Positions 42,397 to 51,118 of a stretch of DNA of 64,000 nt are shown one piece after another. Position 1 is the stretch's first letter; every line of letters begins with the position of its first letter. The notes below the pieces were generated by a model. That model did not search any database. It worked only from the letters and a program-made list of their open reading frames with translations, and was not told the origin of the DNA. The stretch covers positions 1 to 64,000 of the forward strand of contig JAEXCS010000015.1 of assembly GCA_023402075.1 (NCBI GenBank), given 5' to 3'. The position numbers and the translations under genes were made by a program. This DNA comes from Bacillota bacterium. Lineage in GTDB: Bacteria > Bacillota > Clostridia > Oscillospirales > Oscillospiraceae.

Positions 42397-42999
42397 ATGG
42401 CTAAGAATATGCAGCCCATTGCCAAGCGCTGCAAGACTCTGGGTATTTCTCCTGCCGTGATGGGTTACGCCAAGAAGGAAACCAAGCGTAATCCCGGCGG
42501 CCAGATGAGAAAGAAGAAGAGCGAGTATGCTACTCAGATGAATGAGAAGCAGAAAGTCAAGTTTATTTATGGAATTCTCGAAAAGCAGTTCCACAGCTAC
42601 TATGAAAAGGCCGTGGCCACTCCGGGCAAAACCGGCGACAACCTGCTGATTCTCGTAGAGCGTCGGCTGGACAACGTGGTTTACCGCATGGGCTTTGCCA
42701 TGACCCGCCGCGAGGCCCGTCAGCTGGTGAACCATGGGCATTTCACCGTCAACGGCAAGAAGGTCAATATTCCTTCTTATCTGGTCAAGGCGGGAGACGT
42801 GATTGAGGTTGCGGAATCCAGCCGCTCCTCCGCAGCGTTCAAGCGCCTTGTGGGCGAGAACGCCGTGATGTTCCTGCTGCCTTCGTGGCTGGAGCGCGAG
42901 AAGAATACGCTGAAGGGCACTGTGGTGCGGATGCCCGCCCGCGAGGACATCGATCTTCCCATCGAGGAACACCTCATCGTCGAGCTGTACTCCAAGTAA
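42397..42999 (+). CDS. rpsD: 30S ribosomal protein S4
   Basis: Primary 16S binder, also important at the mRNA entry channel. It is 200 residues with the S4 RNA-binding fold in RRLDNVVYRMGFAMTRREAR and QLVNHGHFTVNGKKVNIPSY. The N-terminal zinc cysteines of some S4 proteins are absent (only one Cys near residue 13). A rpsD gene kept inside the alpha operon is the arrangement of many Clostridia; Bacillus has it elsewhere. Confidence 0.97.
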   Translation: MAKNMQPIAKRCKTLGISPAVMGYAKKETKRNPGGQMRKKKSEYATQMNEKQKVKFIYGILEKQFHSYYEKAVATPGKTGDNLLILVERRLDNVVYRMGFAMTRREARQLVNHGHFTVNGKKVNIPSYLVKAGDVIEVAESSRSSAAFKRLVGENAVMFLLPSWLEREKNTLKGTVVRMPAREDIDLPIEEHLIVELYSK

Positions 43000-43086
43000 C
43001 CGGAGGACACCCTCGAAGATGACAGGAACCGAACGCGGCCTGCCTTTGGGCTTTGCCGCAATGAGAAGATGAAGGAGGGTAACTGC

Positions 43087-44043
43087 ATGATCGAAATCGA
43101 AAAGCCCCAGATCGAGTGTATCGAAGCTCCCGGCGACGTGACCTACGGCAAGTATGTGGTGGAGCCGCTGGAGCGGGGCTATGGCACCACGCTGGGCAAT
43201 GCGCTTCGCCGCATTATGCTGTCCTCTCTGCCCGGCACCGCTGCGACCTCCATCAAGATCGCCGGCGTCCAGCACGAGTTTTCCACTGTCCCCGGCGTCA
43301 AGGAGGATGTGACGGAGATTGTCCTGAATGTAAAGGGCCTCCTCACCAAGCTCCACGGCGAAAGCGGGAAGACGGTCTATGTTGAGGCTGTCGGCCCCTG
43401 CGAGGTCACTGCCGGCGATATCAAGGCCGACGGCGAGGTGGAGATTCTTAACCCCGAGCTTCACATCGCCTCGCTGGACAGCGGCGCGACGCTGAATATG
43501 GAAATCACACTGTCCCACGGTCGGGGCTATGTCTCTGCCGACAAGAACAAGCATGCAATGAGCCAGCAGGTCATCGGCGTGATTCCCATTGATTCGATCT
43601 ATACTCCGGTGTACAAGGTCAACTATACTGTGGAACCCACCCGCGTGGGCACGTCCAGCGATTTTGACAAGCTGACGCTGGAGGTCTGGACCGACGGCAC
43701 CATCTCCGCAAGGGACGCCGTGTCCCTTGGCGCCAAGATTCTGTGCGACCACTTCACGCTTTTTACCGACCTCTCGGAGAACGTGGGCAGCAAGCCCACG
43801 GTGGTTGAAAAGGGAGAGGCCCAGCGGGATAAGGTGCTGGAGATGACCATTGAGGAGCTGGACCTGAGCGTGCGCAGCTTTAACTGCCTCAAGCGCGCCA
43901 ACATCAACACCGTGGAGGACTTGATTTCCAAGACCGAAGACGAGATGATGAAGGTCCGCAATCTGGGCCGCAAGTCGCTGGAGGAAGTAATCAATAAGCT
44001 GGCGATGATGGGTCTGGCTTTGGCAGACGAAGAGAATAATTGA
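43087..44043 (+). CDS. rpoA: RNA polymerase alpha subunit
   Basis: Assembles RNA polymerase (N-terminal domain) and binds UP elements and activators (C-terminal domain). It is 318 residues from the ATG at 43087, chosen by the AAGGAGGG 9 nt before it. Conserved parts are EPLERGYGTTLGNALRRIML near residue 27 and the C-terminal LDLSVRSFNCLKRANINTVE and NLGRKSLEEVINKL. The 87 nt after rpsD show no strong structure. Confidence 0.98.
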   Translation: MIEIEKPQIECIEAPGDVTYGKYVVEPLERGYGTTLGNALRRIMLSSLPGTAATSIKIAGVQHEFSTVPGVKEDVTEIVLNVKGLLTKLHGESGKTVYVEAVGPCEVTAGDIKADGEVEILNPELHIASLDSGATLNMEITLSHGRGYVSADKNKHAMSQQVIGVIPIDSIYTPVYKVNYTVEPTRVGTSSDFDKLTLEVWTDGTISARDAVSLGAKILCDHFTLFTDLSENVGSKPTVVEKGEAQRDKVLEMTIEELDLSVRSFNCLKRANINTVEDLISKTEDEMMKVRNLGRKSLEEVINKLAMMGLALADEENN

Positions 44044-44102
44044 CTGAAAGCCCGGTGGGAGACTGCCGGGGAAGAAAATTCCCGATAAGGAGGAATACCG
44101 AA

Positions 44103-44447
44103 ATGCCCGGAACCCGTAAACTCGGTAAAACAACGGACCAGCGCAGAGCGATGCTTCGCCAGCAGGTCACCGATTTCCTGGACAAAGGCGCTATGGAGAC
44201 AACCATCACCCGCGCCAAGGAGATTAAGCCCCTGGCCGAGAAGATGATCACCCTGGGGAAGAAGAATGATCTGGCCGCCTATCGGCAGGCCATGACCTTC
44301 ATCACCCGTGAGGATGTCTGCAAGAAGATCTTCAAGGAGATCGCTCCCGGCTATGCGGAGCGCAACGGTGGTTACACCCGTGTCATCCGCACCGGCATTC
44401 GCCGCGGAGACGCTGCGGAAACGGCCATCATTGAGCTGGTAAAGTAA
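44103..44447 (+). CDS. rplQ: 50S ribosomal protein L17
   Basis: Tunnel-exit protein of the 50S subunit. It is 114 residues: RKLGKTTDQRRAMLRQQVTD at the start and YTRVIRTGIRRGDAAETAII at the end. TAAGGAGG upstream. Last gene of the cluster; the ecf-truA-rplM-rpsI genes that follow in Bacillus are not here. Confidence 0.97.
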   Translation: MPGTRKLGKTTDQRRAMLRQQVTDFLDKGAMETTITRAKEIKPLAEKMITLGKKNDLAAYRQAMTFITREDVCKKIFKEIAPGYAERNGGYTRVIRTGIRRGDAAETAIIELVK

Positions 44448-44457
44448 ATAACCGCAA

Positions 44458-44492
44458 AAGCGCCCCTGCCGATTGGCAGGGGCGCTTTTTTA
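44458..44492 (+). terminator. Terminator of the S10-spc-alpha cluster
   Basis: AAGCGCCCCTGCC (44458-44470) and GGCAGGGGCGCTT (44475-44487) form a 13-bp perfect stem with a four-base loop and a T run. Confidence 0.95.
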
Positions 44493-44552
44493 TGCCGAGA
44501 TCAAAAAACAAAGGAAACGTTAGAGGATAGGACGGAAACAGATTACAAAAAC

Positions 44553-45392
44553 TCAGCCTTCCACAAATTTGCTTTGCAGCAGGGCAATCTCCCGTCCGTA
44601 GCCGCACACGTCCTCCTGCGGGGTTTCCAGATAAAAGGGCAGGTGCCGCAGTTTGGGATGATTGATGATGGCAGTGAATGCGTCAAGACCAAGACTGCCC
44701 TCCCCGATGCGGGCGTGACGGTCCTTGTGGCTGGCAAAGGGATTCTTGCTGTCGTTCAGGTGGATAGCTTGCAGGCGGTCAAGGCCCACGGTCTTGTCAA
44801 ACGCGTCCATCACGCCGTCTAAATCGTTTACCAAATCGTACCCGGCATCGTAAACGTGGCAGGTATCCAGACATACGCCCAGCAGATCGCGGTGCTCAAC
44901 AAGGTCTATAATGGCCCGTAGCTCTTCAAAGCTGCGGCCTACCTCGCTGCCCTTGCCCGACATGGTTTCAAGCAGTACCCGGGCGGTCTGCCCGGGGCGC
45001 AAAACAGCATTCAATGTTTCGGCAATCAGCGCGATGCCCGTTTCCGCACCCTGCTTCACATGGCTGCCGGGGTGAAAGTTGTACAGGCTGCCGGGAAAGT
45101 GCTCAAGGCGGGCCAAGTCGTCTGCCATGGTGCTTCTCGCAAACTCCCGGATGTGAGGGTCGGCGGCACAGCAGTTCAGGGTGTAGGGCGCATGAGCCAG
45201 AACAGGGAAAATCCCCTGCTCCTTGGCAAAGGCGTGATAGGCGGCAATGTCGTCTATGTCCAGCGCCTTGGCGGCCCCGCCCCGGGGATTACGGGTAAAG
45301 AATTGAAAGGTCGAGGCGCCAATTTCCGCCGCCGTTTTCCCCATGGCGAGAAAGCCTTTGGAAGAGGAGAGATGACATCCGATGTTCAGCAT
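44553..45392 (-). CDS. nfo: Deoxyribonuclease IV (endonuclease IV)
   Basis: AP endonuclease of base-excision repair with three zinc ions in a TIM barrel. It is 279 residues from MLNIGCHLSSSKG. Family motifs are visible: LETMSGKGSEVG, GVCLDTCHVYDAGYD and HLNDSKNPFASHKDRHARIG, covering the Glu, Asp and His ligands. The ATG at 45392 has GAAAGGA upstream; the reading frame stays open further 5' but overlaps queT. It is 23 nt after queT in the same direction. Confidence 0.95.
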   Translation of the reverse strand: MLNIGCHLSSSKGFLAMGKTAAEIGASTFQFFTRNPRGGAAKALDIDDIAAYHAFAKEQGIFPVLAHAPYTLNCCAADPHIREFARSTMADDLARLEHFPGSLYNFHPGSHVKQGAETGIALIAETLNAVLRPGQTARVLLETMSGKGSEVGRSFEELRAIIDLVEHRDLLGVCLDTCHVYDAGYDLVNDLDGVMDAFDKTVGLDRLQAIHLNDSKNPFASHKDRHARIGEGSLGLDAFTAIINHPKLRHLPFYLETPQEDVCGYGREIALLQSKFVEG

Positions 45393-45415
45393 AAAAATCC
45401 TTTCGTCAGAGAGTC

Positions 45416-45943
45416 TTACAGTGAAATTCGGCCTTCCACCATCATGGGTCGCAGTCCGCGCACCCGGGGCAGGACCGCAAGAAGAAGACCGCCAAGCACA
45501 TAGCACACCACCGCCTCGCCAAGGCCCAGCGTGAAGGCGTTGTATGCCAGGGCTGTGGGAAAGGCTGCGGTAAAACCGGTTTGCTGGAAGGCGATGACCG
45601 CGCCCACGATGACCGCGTTGCACAAAACCGGCGGCAGGGGAGCCAGCCACTTGTTGGGAGCCTTCATAGTGAGGACTGCCGCCAAAAGCGTTGCAAGGGA
45701 ACCAAATACAATGTCCAGTGCACCGTAGGGCGACAAAAGATTTGCAACAAGACACCCTACAAACAGGCCCGGTGCGGCGGCGGGGAAGAGAAAGGGCAGG
45801 ACGCACAGCGCTTCGGAAAGGCGAAACTGCACCGGCCCGTAGGCCACGCCGAAGATGGCGGCAAAGTAGCTGAGCGCGGCGTACAGCGCCCCTACAATGC
45901 CGGCAAAAGTAATCTGCTGGGGAGTAAAGCGGGATTTGGACAT
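45416..45943 (-). CDS. queT: QueT-family queuosine precursor transporter
   Basis: Membrane S-component-like transporter for preQ1/preQ0-type precursors. It is 175 residues with about six hydrophobic segments; the conserved region VAYGPVQFRLSEALCVLPF and SPYGALDIVFGSLATL fits the QueT (DUF988) family. RBS AAGGAGG is part of a competing-pair structure in the leader. No queuosine synthesis genes are nearby, which suggests salvage. Confidence 0.88.
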   Translation of the reverse strand: MSKSRFTPQQITFAGIVGALYAALSYFAAIFGVAYGPVQFRLSEALCVLPFLFPAAAPGLFVGCLVANLLSPYGALDIVFGSLATLLAAVLTMKAPNKWLAPLPPVLCNAVIVGAVIAFQQTGFTAAFPTALAYNAFTLGLGEAVVCYVLGGLLLAVLPRVRGLRPMMVEGRISL

Positions 45944-46080
45944 AAAAATAGACCTCCTTCTAAATTCGGAGGCCGTCACAAAGCACGCGGCGCGCAAATG
46001 CGCGCAGCCTCCATTTTTTTGTTTAGAGAACGGCAGAAAAGTTTGCCGAACGAACGCCGTAGCCGGCGCTTGGACAGGGA
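45944..46080 (-). promoter_or_regulatory. Structured queT leader, candidate preQ1-type riboswitch
   Basis: Read on the minus strand it has stems GACAGG/CCTGTC, CGCCG/CGGCG, CGGCA/TGCCG and GCGCGC/GCGCGC. The CCTCC segment (complement of 45968-45972) can pair either with the ribosome site GGAGG (complement of 45953-45957) or with an upstream GGAGGC (complement of 46007-46012): a switch that would hide or free the start. It does not match the preQ1-I, -II or -III consensus that I can recall. Confidence 0.6.
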
Positions 46081-46100
46081 GATGGCACCTGTCGATTGGA

Positions 46101-46130
46101 AGTATAGCACAGTGGGTGCGCAAAAGTCAA
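46101..46130 (-). promoter_or_regulatory. queT promoter
   Basis: TTGACT (46125-46130) and TATACT (46101-46106) on the minus strand, 18 nt apart. The -35 element overlaps the foot of the terminator of the upstream sigma-factor operon. Confidence 0.65.
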
Positions 46131-46155
46131 GGGGCCGCCAACAGGCGGCCCCTTG
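46128..46155 (-). terminator. Terminator of the dusB-sigma-anti-sigma operon
   Basis: CAAGGGGCCGCC and GGCGGCCCCTTG form a 12-bp perfect stem with a four-base loop, followed on the minus strand by a short ACTTTTG. Confidence 0.75.
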
Positions 46156-46165
46156 AGATGTTCAA

Positions 46166-47020
46166 TTATGAATTGGATACCACGAGACAGTATAGCTCGG
46201 TGGTCTTGTCGGTGTTGAGCCGCAGCTCCGGTTCGACGCCCAGCTCATCCAGAATGGCCGTCAACTCCTCTTGTGTCATGGCATAGCCTGTTCCGGAGCC
46301 GCCGTTTTCGTCCGAATAGGGCTGGCTGTCTCGGCCTTCCAAAAGCTGACTCAGGCGCTCACCTGCGGGAAGAAAAACCACTCCGGCAAACACTGTGCTC
46401 TCGCCCGAACCTCCGCCTTCTGCGTTTGCCTGCGCCATGAGGAAGGAGGATGGCGGGGTTTGCTGCACGGAGAAATCTCCGCTGTCCGGGGAGGAAGCGT
46501 CTTGCATTTCATAAAACTGAGAGGAAGAGCCTGTGTAGCTGCGGGACAGCCCATCTCCCTCATACGATGCGTCGTAAGACCCGTCTTCTTCCACAGAGGG
46601 AATAAGCGCATTGTCTTCCGCCTCATTTCCCTGCGACTGAACTTTGAAAGACTCTCCGCTTCCCGCCGTGGCGGGTGCTGCACTGCGGGAAAAGTTTTCA
46701 AAGGGAAGCACCCGCACGGCGGCAAATACCAGAGCGGCACAGGCCGCCAGAGATGCCATCGTTTTCAGGGCGCGGTGGGTCTTTTTCCGGGGGGCGGCGT
46801 TTGCCCGGATAACGGCCATCACGCCGTCAGCAAAGCCGTCGGGAACCTCGGGTTCCTCCATGTCTCCAAATGCGGCCCGAATAGCCAAAGCATCTGAAAC
46901 GTAAGCGGCGCAGGCGGCACAGGCGGCAAGATGTTCCCGCACGACCGCGGCCTCATGCTCCGCCAGTTCCCCGTCCACAAAAGAATCCAGAAGAGGTGCG
47001 TATTGTTCACAAAGTTTCAT
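46166..47020 (-). CDS. Anti-sigma factor with zinc-finger domain
   Basis: A 284-residue membrane protein. The N-terminal region has the ZAS/zf-HC2 pattern (Cys4, then HLAACAACAAY with His and a CxxC). A single membrane helix lies near residues 86-104 (TMASLAACAALVFAAVRVL), followed by an extracytoplasmic Ser/Gly/Glu-rich stalk and a C-terminal domain ending in TTELYCLVVSNS. It should hold the adjacent ECF sigma factor inactive until an envelope signal triggers release. One base separates it from the sigma gene. The extracytoplasmic part is not recognised. Confidence 0.85.
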   Translation of the reverse strand: MKLCEQYAPLLDSFVDGELAEHEAAVVREHLAACAACAAYVSDALAIRAAFGDMEEPEVPDGFADGVMAVIRANAAPRKKTHRALKTMASLAACAALVFAAVRVLPFENFSRSAAPATAGSGESFKVQSQGNEAEDNALIPSVEEDGSYDASYEGDGLSRSYTGSSSQFYEMQDASSPDSGDFSVQQTPPSSFLMAQANAEGGGSGESTVFAGVVFLPAGERLSQLLEGRDSQPYSDENGGSGTGYAMTQEELTAILDELGVEPELRLNTDKTTELYCLVVSNS

Positions 47021-47021
47021 T

Positions 47022-47624
47022 TTATCGCCCCTCCTTTTCTACATTCTTGGACGGAGCGGCGGGTAAAAAGTTCCCGGTTTCCGTTAAAAATTCGCAAAGT
47101 CGCTTTCGGCCCCGGTTAATGCGGGACTTCACGGTTCCCAAATCTACATCCAGCGCGGTGGAAATCTCCTGATAGCTCAGTTGGTGCAGCTCGCGCAGTA
47201 CCAGCACCGCCCGGTAGTCGTCGGGCAGAGTGTTCAGTCCGGAGCGGATGGCTTCCCGCAGTTCCGCCTGTTCCGCTTCTTCGTGGGGGGTAAGGCGGTC
47301 ATCAGGAATATCCAGGCTCAGTTCTCCGTCATCCAAGGAGACGGCCCGCTGTCGCTTTTCCCTGCGCAACAAATCCACCGATGCGTTGGAGGCCAGGCGG
47401 TACAGCCAGGTTGAAAAACTGGCCTCGCCCCGGAAAAAGGGCAGACTTTGCCAAGCCGAGAGAAGCGCTTCCTGTGCCGCCTCCTGCGCGTCAGCCGGGT
47501 TGCCGCACATCCGCAGCGCCAGTGCGTAAACCCGCTTCTCATAGCGGTGTACCAGCGTTTCAAAGGCGTCTGCATCGCCCGAGCGGGCGGCTTTTACCAG
47601 TTGTTGTTCCGGTATGTCATTCAT
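47022..47624 (-). CDS. ECF sigma factor (sigma-70 family)
   Basis: A 200-residue alternative sigma factor with region 2 (YEKRVYALALRMCGNPADAQ, FSTWLYRLASNASVDLLRR) and region 4 (LPDDYRAVLVLRELHQLSYQ, DLGTVKSRINRGRKRL); no region 1 or 3. It is SigW-like in layout. Its ATG overlaps the stop of dusB by 4 nt. It probably directs its own operon and an envelope stress regulon; no recognisable ECF promoter was found upstream of dusB. Confidence 0.93.
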   Translation of the reverse strand: MNDIPEQQLVKAARSGDADAFETLVHRYEKRVYALALRMCGNPADAQEAAQEALLSAWQSLPFFRGEASFSTWLYRLASNASVDLLRREKRQRAVSLDDGELSLDIPDDRLTPHEEAEQAELREAIRSGLNTLPDDYRAVLVLRELHQLSYQEISTALDVDLGTVKSRINRGRKRLCEFLTETGNFLPAAPSKNVEKEGR

Positions 47625-48589
47625 TTCAGATCCCTTTTGATCCCTTTCGTCACAGTGTAAACGTCCACCAGTGTGTTCATGCGGACGATCTGCTCCTTAT
47701 AATATCCAGCGTGGGGAATCCCCTTTAAGTACCAGCAATAGTGCCGCCGTGCTTCCAGCACGGCTGTTCGCTCGCCCCGGGCGGCGGCAGACAGCTCAAT
47801 CTGCCGCACCACGGTGTCGCACCGCACGTCAAGCGGCGGCAGCGGCGGCAGGGGAAGTCCCTCCAAGAGGGCCTTCGCCTGCGTAAACAACCATGGATTT
47901 CCAAAGCAACCCCGCCCGATCATGGCCATGTCCGCGCCGGTGCGCTCCAGAATGCGCACCGCGTCTTCGGGCTTGAAAATATCGCCGTTGGCGATGACAG
48001 GGACGTTCACAGCTTCTTTGACTTCCCTGATGGAGTTCCAATCTGCCTGTCCGCCGTACATCTGCACTCGGGTGCGCCCGTGGACCGCGATGGCGGAGAC
48101 GCCCGCCTGCTCCAAAAGTCTTGCAACCTCCACGGCGTTCAGATTTCCCATGTCCCAGCCCCGGCGAATTTTCGCTGTCACCGGCACGGGGCTGGACTGC
48201 ACCACCGCTTCGGCAATCCGGGCGGCTTTTTCCGGGTCCTTCATCAAAGCGGAGCCGTCTCCGTTTTTCACGACCTTCCCCACGGGGCAGCCCATGTTGA
48301 TGTCCACCACGTCCGCCCCGGACAGCTCTGCCGCAATCTGCGCCGCCTCCGCCATACAGGCGGGGTCGCTGCCGAAAATCTGCACGGCAAAGGGCCGCTC
48401 CCCCGGAAAGGGGGACAGCAGGCTTTGAGTCTTTTTGTCGCCGTAGCACAGGGCCTTGGAAGAAATCAGCTCCGTGCAGGTATAGCCCGCCCCGTTTTCC
48501 GCGCAAATCTGGCGGAAGGCGGCGTCCGTCACCCCCGCCATGGGGGCAAGGGCTAGTTTTGATGGAATTTCCACTGTTCCGATTTTCAA
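47621..48589 (-). CDS. dusB: tRNA-dihydrouridine synthase (DusB type)
   Basis: FMN-dependent enzyme that reduces uridine to dihydrouridine in the tRNA D-loop. It is 322 residues from a TTG at 48589, preferred because AAAGGAG sits 8 nt upstream and the protein then starts KIGTVEIPSKLALAPMAGVT as usual. The catalytic Cys is in INMGCPVGKVVKNGDGSAL; FMN contacts are in VHGRTRVQMYGG and MIGRGCFGNPW. It is translationally coupled to the sigma factor, an odd pairing. Confidence 0.93.
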   Translation of the reverse strand: MKIGTVEIPSKLALAPMAGVTDAAFRQICAENGAGYTCTELISSKALCYGDKKTQSLLSPFPGERPFAVQIFGSDPACMAEAAQIAAELSGADVVDINMGCPVGKVVKNGDGSALMKDPEKAARIAEAVVQSSPVPVTAKIRRGWDMGNLNAVEVARLLEQAGVSAIAVHGRTRVQMYGGQADWNSIREVKEAVNVPVIANGDIFKPEDAVRILERTGADMAMIGRGCFGNPWLFTQAKALLEGLPLPPLPPLDVRCDTVVRQIELSAAARGERTAVLEARRHYCWYLKGIPHAGYYKEQIVRMNTLVDVYTVTKGIKRDLK

Positions 48590-48865
48590 AAAATGCGCTC
48601 CTTTGCGGGCACTTGGCCCAGATTGCCATATCTTACGAAGGCACCCCAATCTGGGGCGTAATATACGCTCTCAGTTTATCACAACTTCGCGCAAATGAAA
48701 AGAGGGAACCTGTCCCTTTCCGCATCGGCGCCAAAGAACCCTCCAAAATCCGCCGGGGATGGCGGCAGCAAACCAAAAACTTTTGAACTCTCTCTTTTAC
48801 CGACGGCATTTTTAAATGTTGTTATGTAAAATAATGGAAAACAAACGAGGGAGGGGACAAGCCTG
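48590..48865. other. Divergent promoter region between dusB and spoIIE
   Basis: No gene. The dusB side holds a hairpin (CCCAGATTG, 48618-48626, against CAATCTGGG, 48647-48655) in its leader. On the spoIIE side TAAAAT (48827-48832) may be a -10 element; no clear Spo0A box (TGTCGAA) was seen. Confidence 0.4.
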
Positions 48866-50899
48866 ATGCACGGGCAGATCACTTTGGACAACGCACGAGC
48901 GGTGCGTTTTTTAAACGGCGGCGTGCGCTTTTTTTTGGCGGCGGCACTGAGTGCGGCTCAGATTACGGGGGGAAGCGCGCCCTTTGCGCTGGGCTTTACG
49001 GCGGCCTGCGGAGCGGGAATCGACGGAATGTGTGCCTTGGCTGGGGCAGTAGTAGGGGCGCTGGTGTTTCTGGAATTTTCGGTGGGACTTGCTCATATTG
49101 CCGTGGCAATTCTGGTGTATACGGCGGCGGCGGCCTTTCGGGGGATGAAGCTGACGGACAGGCTCCTGTTTACGCCGCTGGTGGCCTCCGGAATGACGCT
49201 GGCGGTGGAGGGTATCTATGTGGCCCAGTCTCTCTCACCGCTGGCGCGGCTTACGCCGTGCCTGCTGACCACCGTGCTGGTGGGGGTTTCCGCCCGGTGC
49301 TGTGCGCCGCTGCTGCGGGGCGGAGAGGACGCAAAAAAGCCGGAGTCTCTGGAATTTCTGGCGGTGGCGCTGCTGCTGGCCTTTTCCGATGTGGCCCCCG
49401 GAGGAATCTCTCTGGGGAGAACGGTCATCGCCTGTCTGGTGCTGTTTACCGCGTGGCAGAAGGGCGCTTCGGCCGGGACGGTAACGGGCGTGTGGGCCGG
49501 GCTTCTGGCGGATCTGTGCGCAGGAGGAACCGCGCCGGTGTTTACCGCCGCATACGGTTTTGCCGGGATGGCAGCGGGCCTTCGGACAGGACGCAGCCGC
49601 GTCTCCGCCGGAGCGCTGTGGCTGCTGGCGGCGCTGACGGCGCTGGCTCCCGTGACGCAGGTACAGGGACTTTCCGCCGTTGGGGAAGCGGCGCTGGCCA
49701 TTCCACTGTTTTTATTGGTGCCTGCAAAGCTTTTGGGCGGCAAGCGGGTGAAGCAGGCCGCGCATCAGGAACCCGGGGCGCTGCCCACCCTTCGGGAGCG
49801 GCTGGAGCGGGCCGCGTCGGCCTTCCGGGATTTGTATGACAGCATGGGGCGAGGGCCTGTCCAGTCCGTGGAGGAAAATCCGGCCATCGTGTTCGACCGG
49901 GCGGCGGAACGGGTCTGTCGGGGCTGCGCGCTTTGCGACTTGTGCTGGAAAAAAGAGTACGGCGCAACCTATAACGCCTTAAATGATGCCACGCCTTATC
50001 TCCTAGAGCGGGGGCGGGTGCTGGCAAAGGATTTTCCCAACCACTTTTCCTCCCGCTGCATCCACCTGCCGGAGTTTCTGGCGGCCATCAATGTGGAGCT
50101 TTCTGCTTATCTTCTGCGCAAACAGTATCGACGCAGGATGGAGGAGACGCGGCAGGACGCAAAGGGACAATATGCCCGACTCAGCGACCTGCTGGCGGCC
50201 ACGGCGGCAAATCTGGAGGCGGTTCCCACGTCGGTGGGACTTCGCTGCCGGTATCAGCTTGGCGCGGCCATCAAGCCAAAGCAGGGGGAGGTTTCCTGTG
50301 GTGACACGCTGGCCTCTTTTGAAACGGACGACGGCTTGTTGTGCCTGCTTTTGTCGGACGGCATGGGCAGTGGAGAGGCGGCCCGGCGGGAATCTGCTCT
50401 GACCTGCCGACTACTGCGCCAGTTTCTGGAAGCAGGCGTGGAGGCCGAGGCTGCGCTGAACACCATGAACGCCGCCATGGCCCTTCGTGGGCAGGAAACA
50501 GGAAGCTTTTCCACCATCGACCTATTGACGCTGCAACTGGAAAGCGGGGAAGCCGCCATTTACAAATATGGCGCGGCGCCCACCTACATCAAGCGCTTTG
50601 GAAGGGTACGCCGCATCACGGGCGCAGCGCTGCCCGCAGGACTGAAGCTGTCTCCGGCAGGGCCGGACGTGACCCGTCTGCGGCTGGAGCCGGAAAGCTT
50701 TGCCGTCCTCATCAGCGATGGAGCGGCGGACAGCAATCACGACGAATGGCTTCAAAATCTGCTGGCGGGCTGGAACGGGACAGATCCGCAGCAGCTTGCA
50801 AACCTGATTATTCGGGAAGCGGAAAAACAGAACGGCCTTGCGGACGACTGCGGCGTGCAGGTGCTGTACCTGCCGTCGGAGGGACTGAAAGAAGTGTAG
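48866..50899 (+). CDS. spoIIE: Stage II sporulation protein E (SpoIIE phosphatase)
   Basis: Membrane PP2C-type phosphatase that dephosphorylates SpoIIAA in the forespore and so activates sigma-F. The 677 residues are shorter than the Bacillus protein (about 827). Layout: about ten membrane helices (to residue 295), a middle domain with the Cys cluster VCRGCALCDLCWKKEY near residue 350, and the phosphatase with LLSDGMGSGEAARRES near residue 494 and ISDGAADSNHDEW. The metal-binding Asp residues are present. This is the clearest sign that the organism sporulates. Confidence 0.93.
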   Translation: MHGQITLDNARAVRFLNGGVRFFLAAALSAAQITGGSAPFALGFTAACGAGIDGMCALAGAVVGALVFLEFSVGLAHIAVAILVYTAAAAFRGMKLTDRLLFTPLVASGMTLAVEGIYVAQSLSPLARLTPCLLTTVLVGVSARCCAPLLRGGEDAKKPESLEFLAVALLLAFSDVAPGGISLGRTVIACLVLFTAWQKGASAGTVTGVWAGLLADLCAGGTAPVFTAAYGFAGMAAGLRTGRSRVSAGALWLLAALTALAPVTQVQGLSAVGEAALAIPLFLLVPAKLLGGKRVKQAAHQEPGALPTLRERLERAASAFRDLYDSMGRGPVQSVEENPAIVFDRAAERVCRGCALCDLCWKKEYGATYNALNDATPYLLERGRVLAKDFPNHFSSRCIHLPEFLAAINVELSAYLLRKQYRRRMEETRQDAKGQYARLSDLLAATAANLEAVPTSVGLRCRYQLGAAIKPKQGEVSCGDTLASFETDDGLLCLLLSDGMGSGEAARRESALTCRLLRQFLEAGVEAEAALNTMNAAMALRGQETGSFSTIDLLTLQLESGEAAIYKYGAAPTYIKRFGRVRRITGAALPAGLKLSPAGPDVTRLRLEPESFAVLISDGAADSNHDEWLQNLLAGWNGTDPQQLANLIIREAEKQNGLADDCGVQVLYLPSEGLKEV

Positions 50900-50939
50900 G
50901 CCAAAGCCAAAGAAAAATTACGGAAGACTTTTACAACCA

Positions 50940-50982
50940 CATGGCCGCGGAATTTTAAATTCCGCGGCCATGGTTTTGTTTA
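50940..50982 (+). terminator. Terminator after spoIIE
   Basis: CATGGCCGCGGAATTT pairs perfectly with AAATTCCGCGGCCATG, followed by GTTTTGTTT. Confidence 0.88.
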
Positions 50983-51118
50983 AAAATCTATGCTGCGGAA
51001 AACAGGCCGAAAATCTTTTCTGCGGCGGGGTATAAAAATTTCCCCGCAGTGCCAAAATGAGACTGGATTATTTGCCATTCCGGTTTGCGGGATCGGCAGA
51101 AAAAAGGAGTGGATCAGA

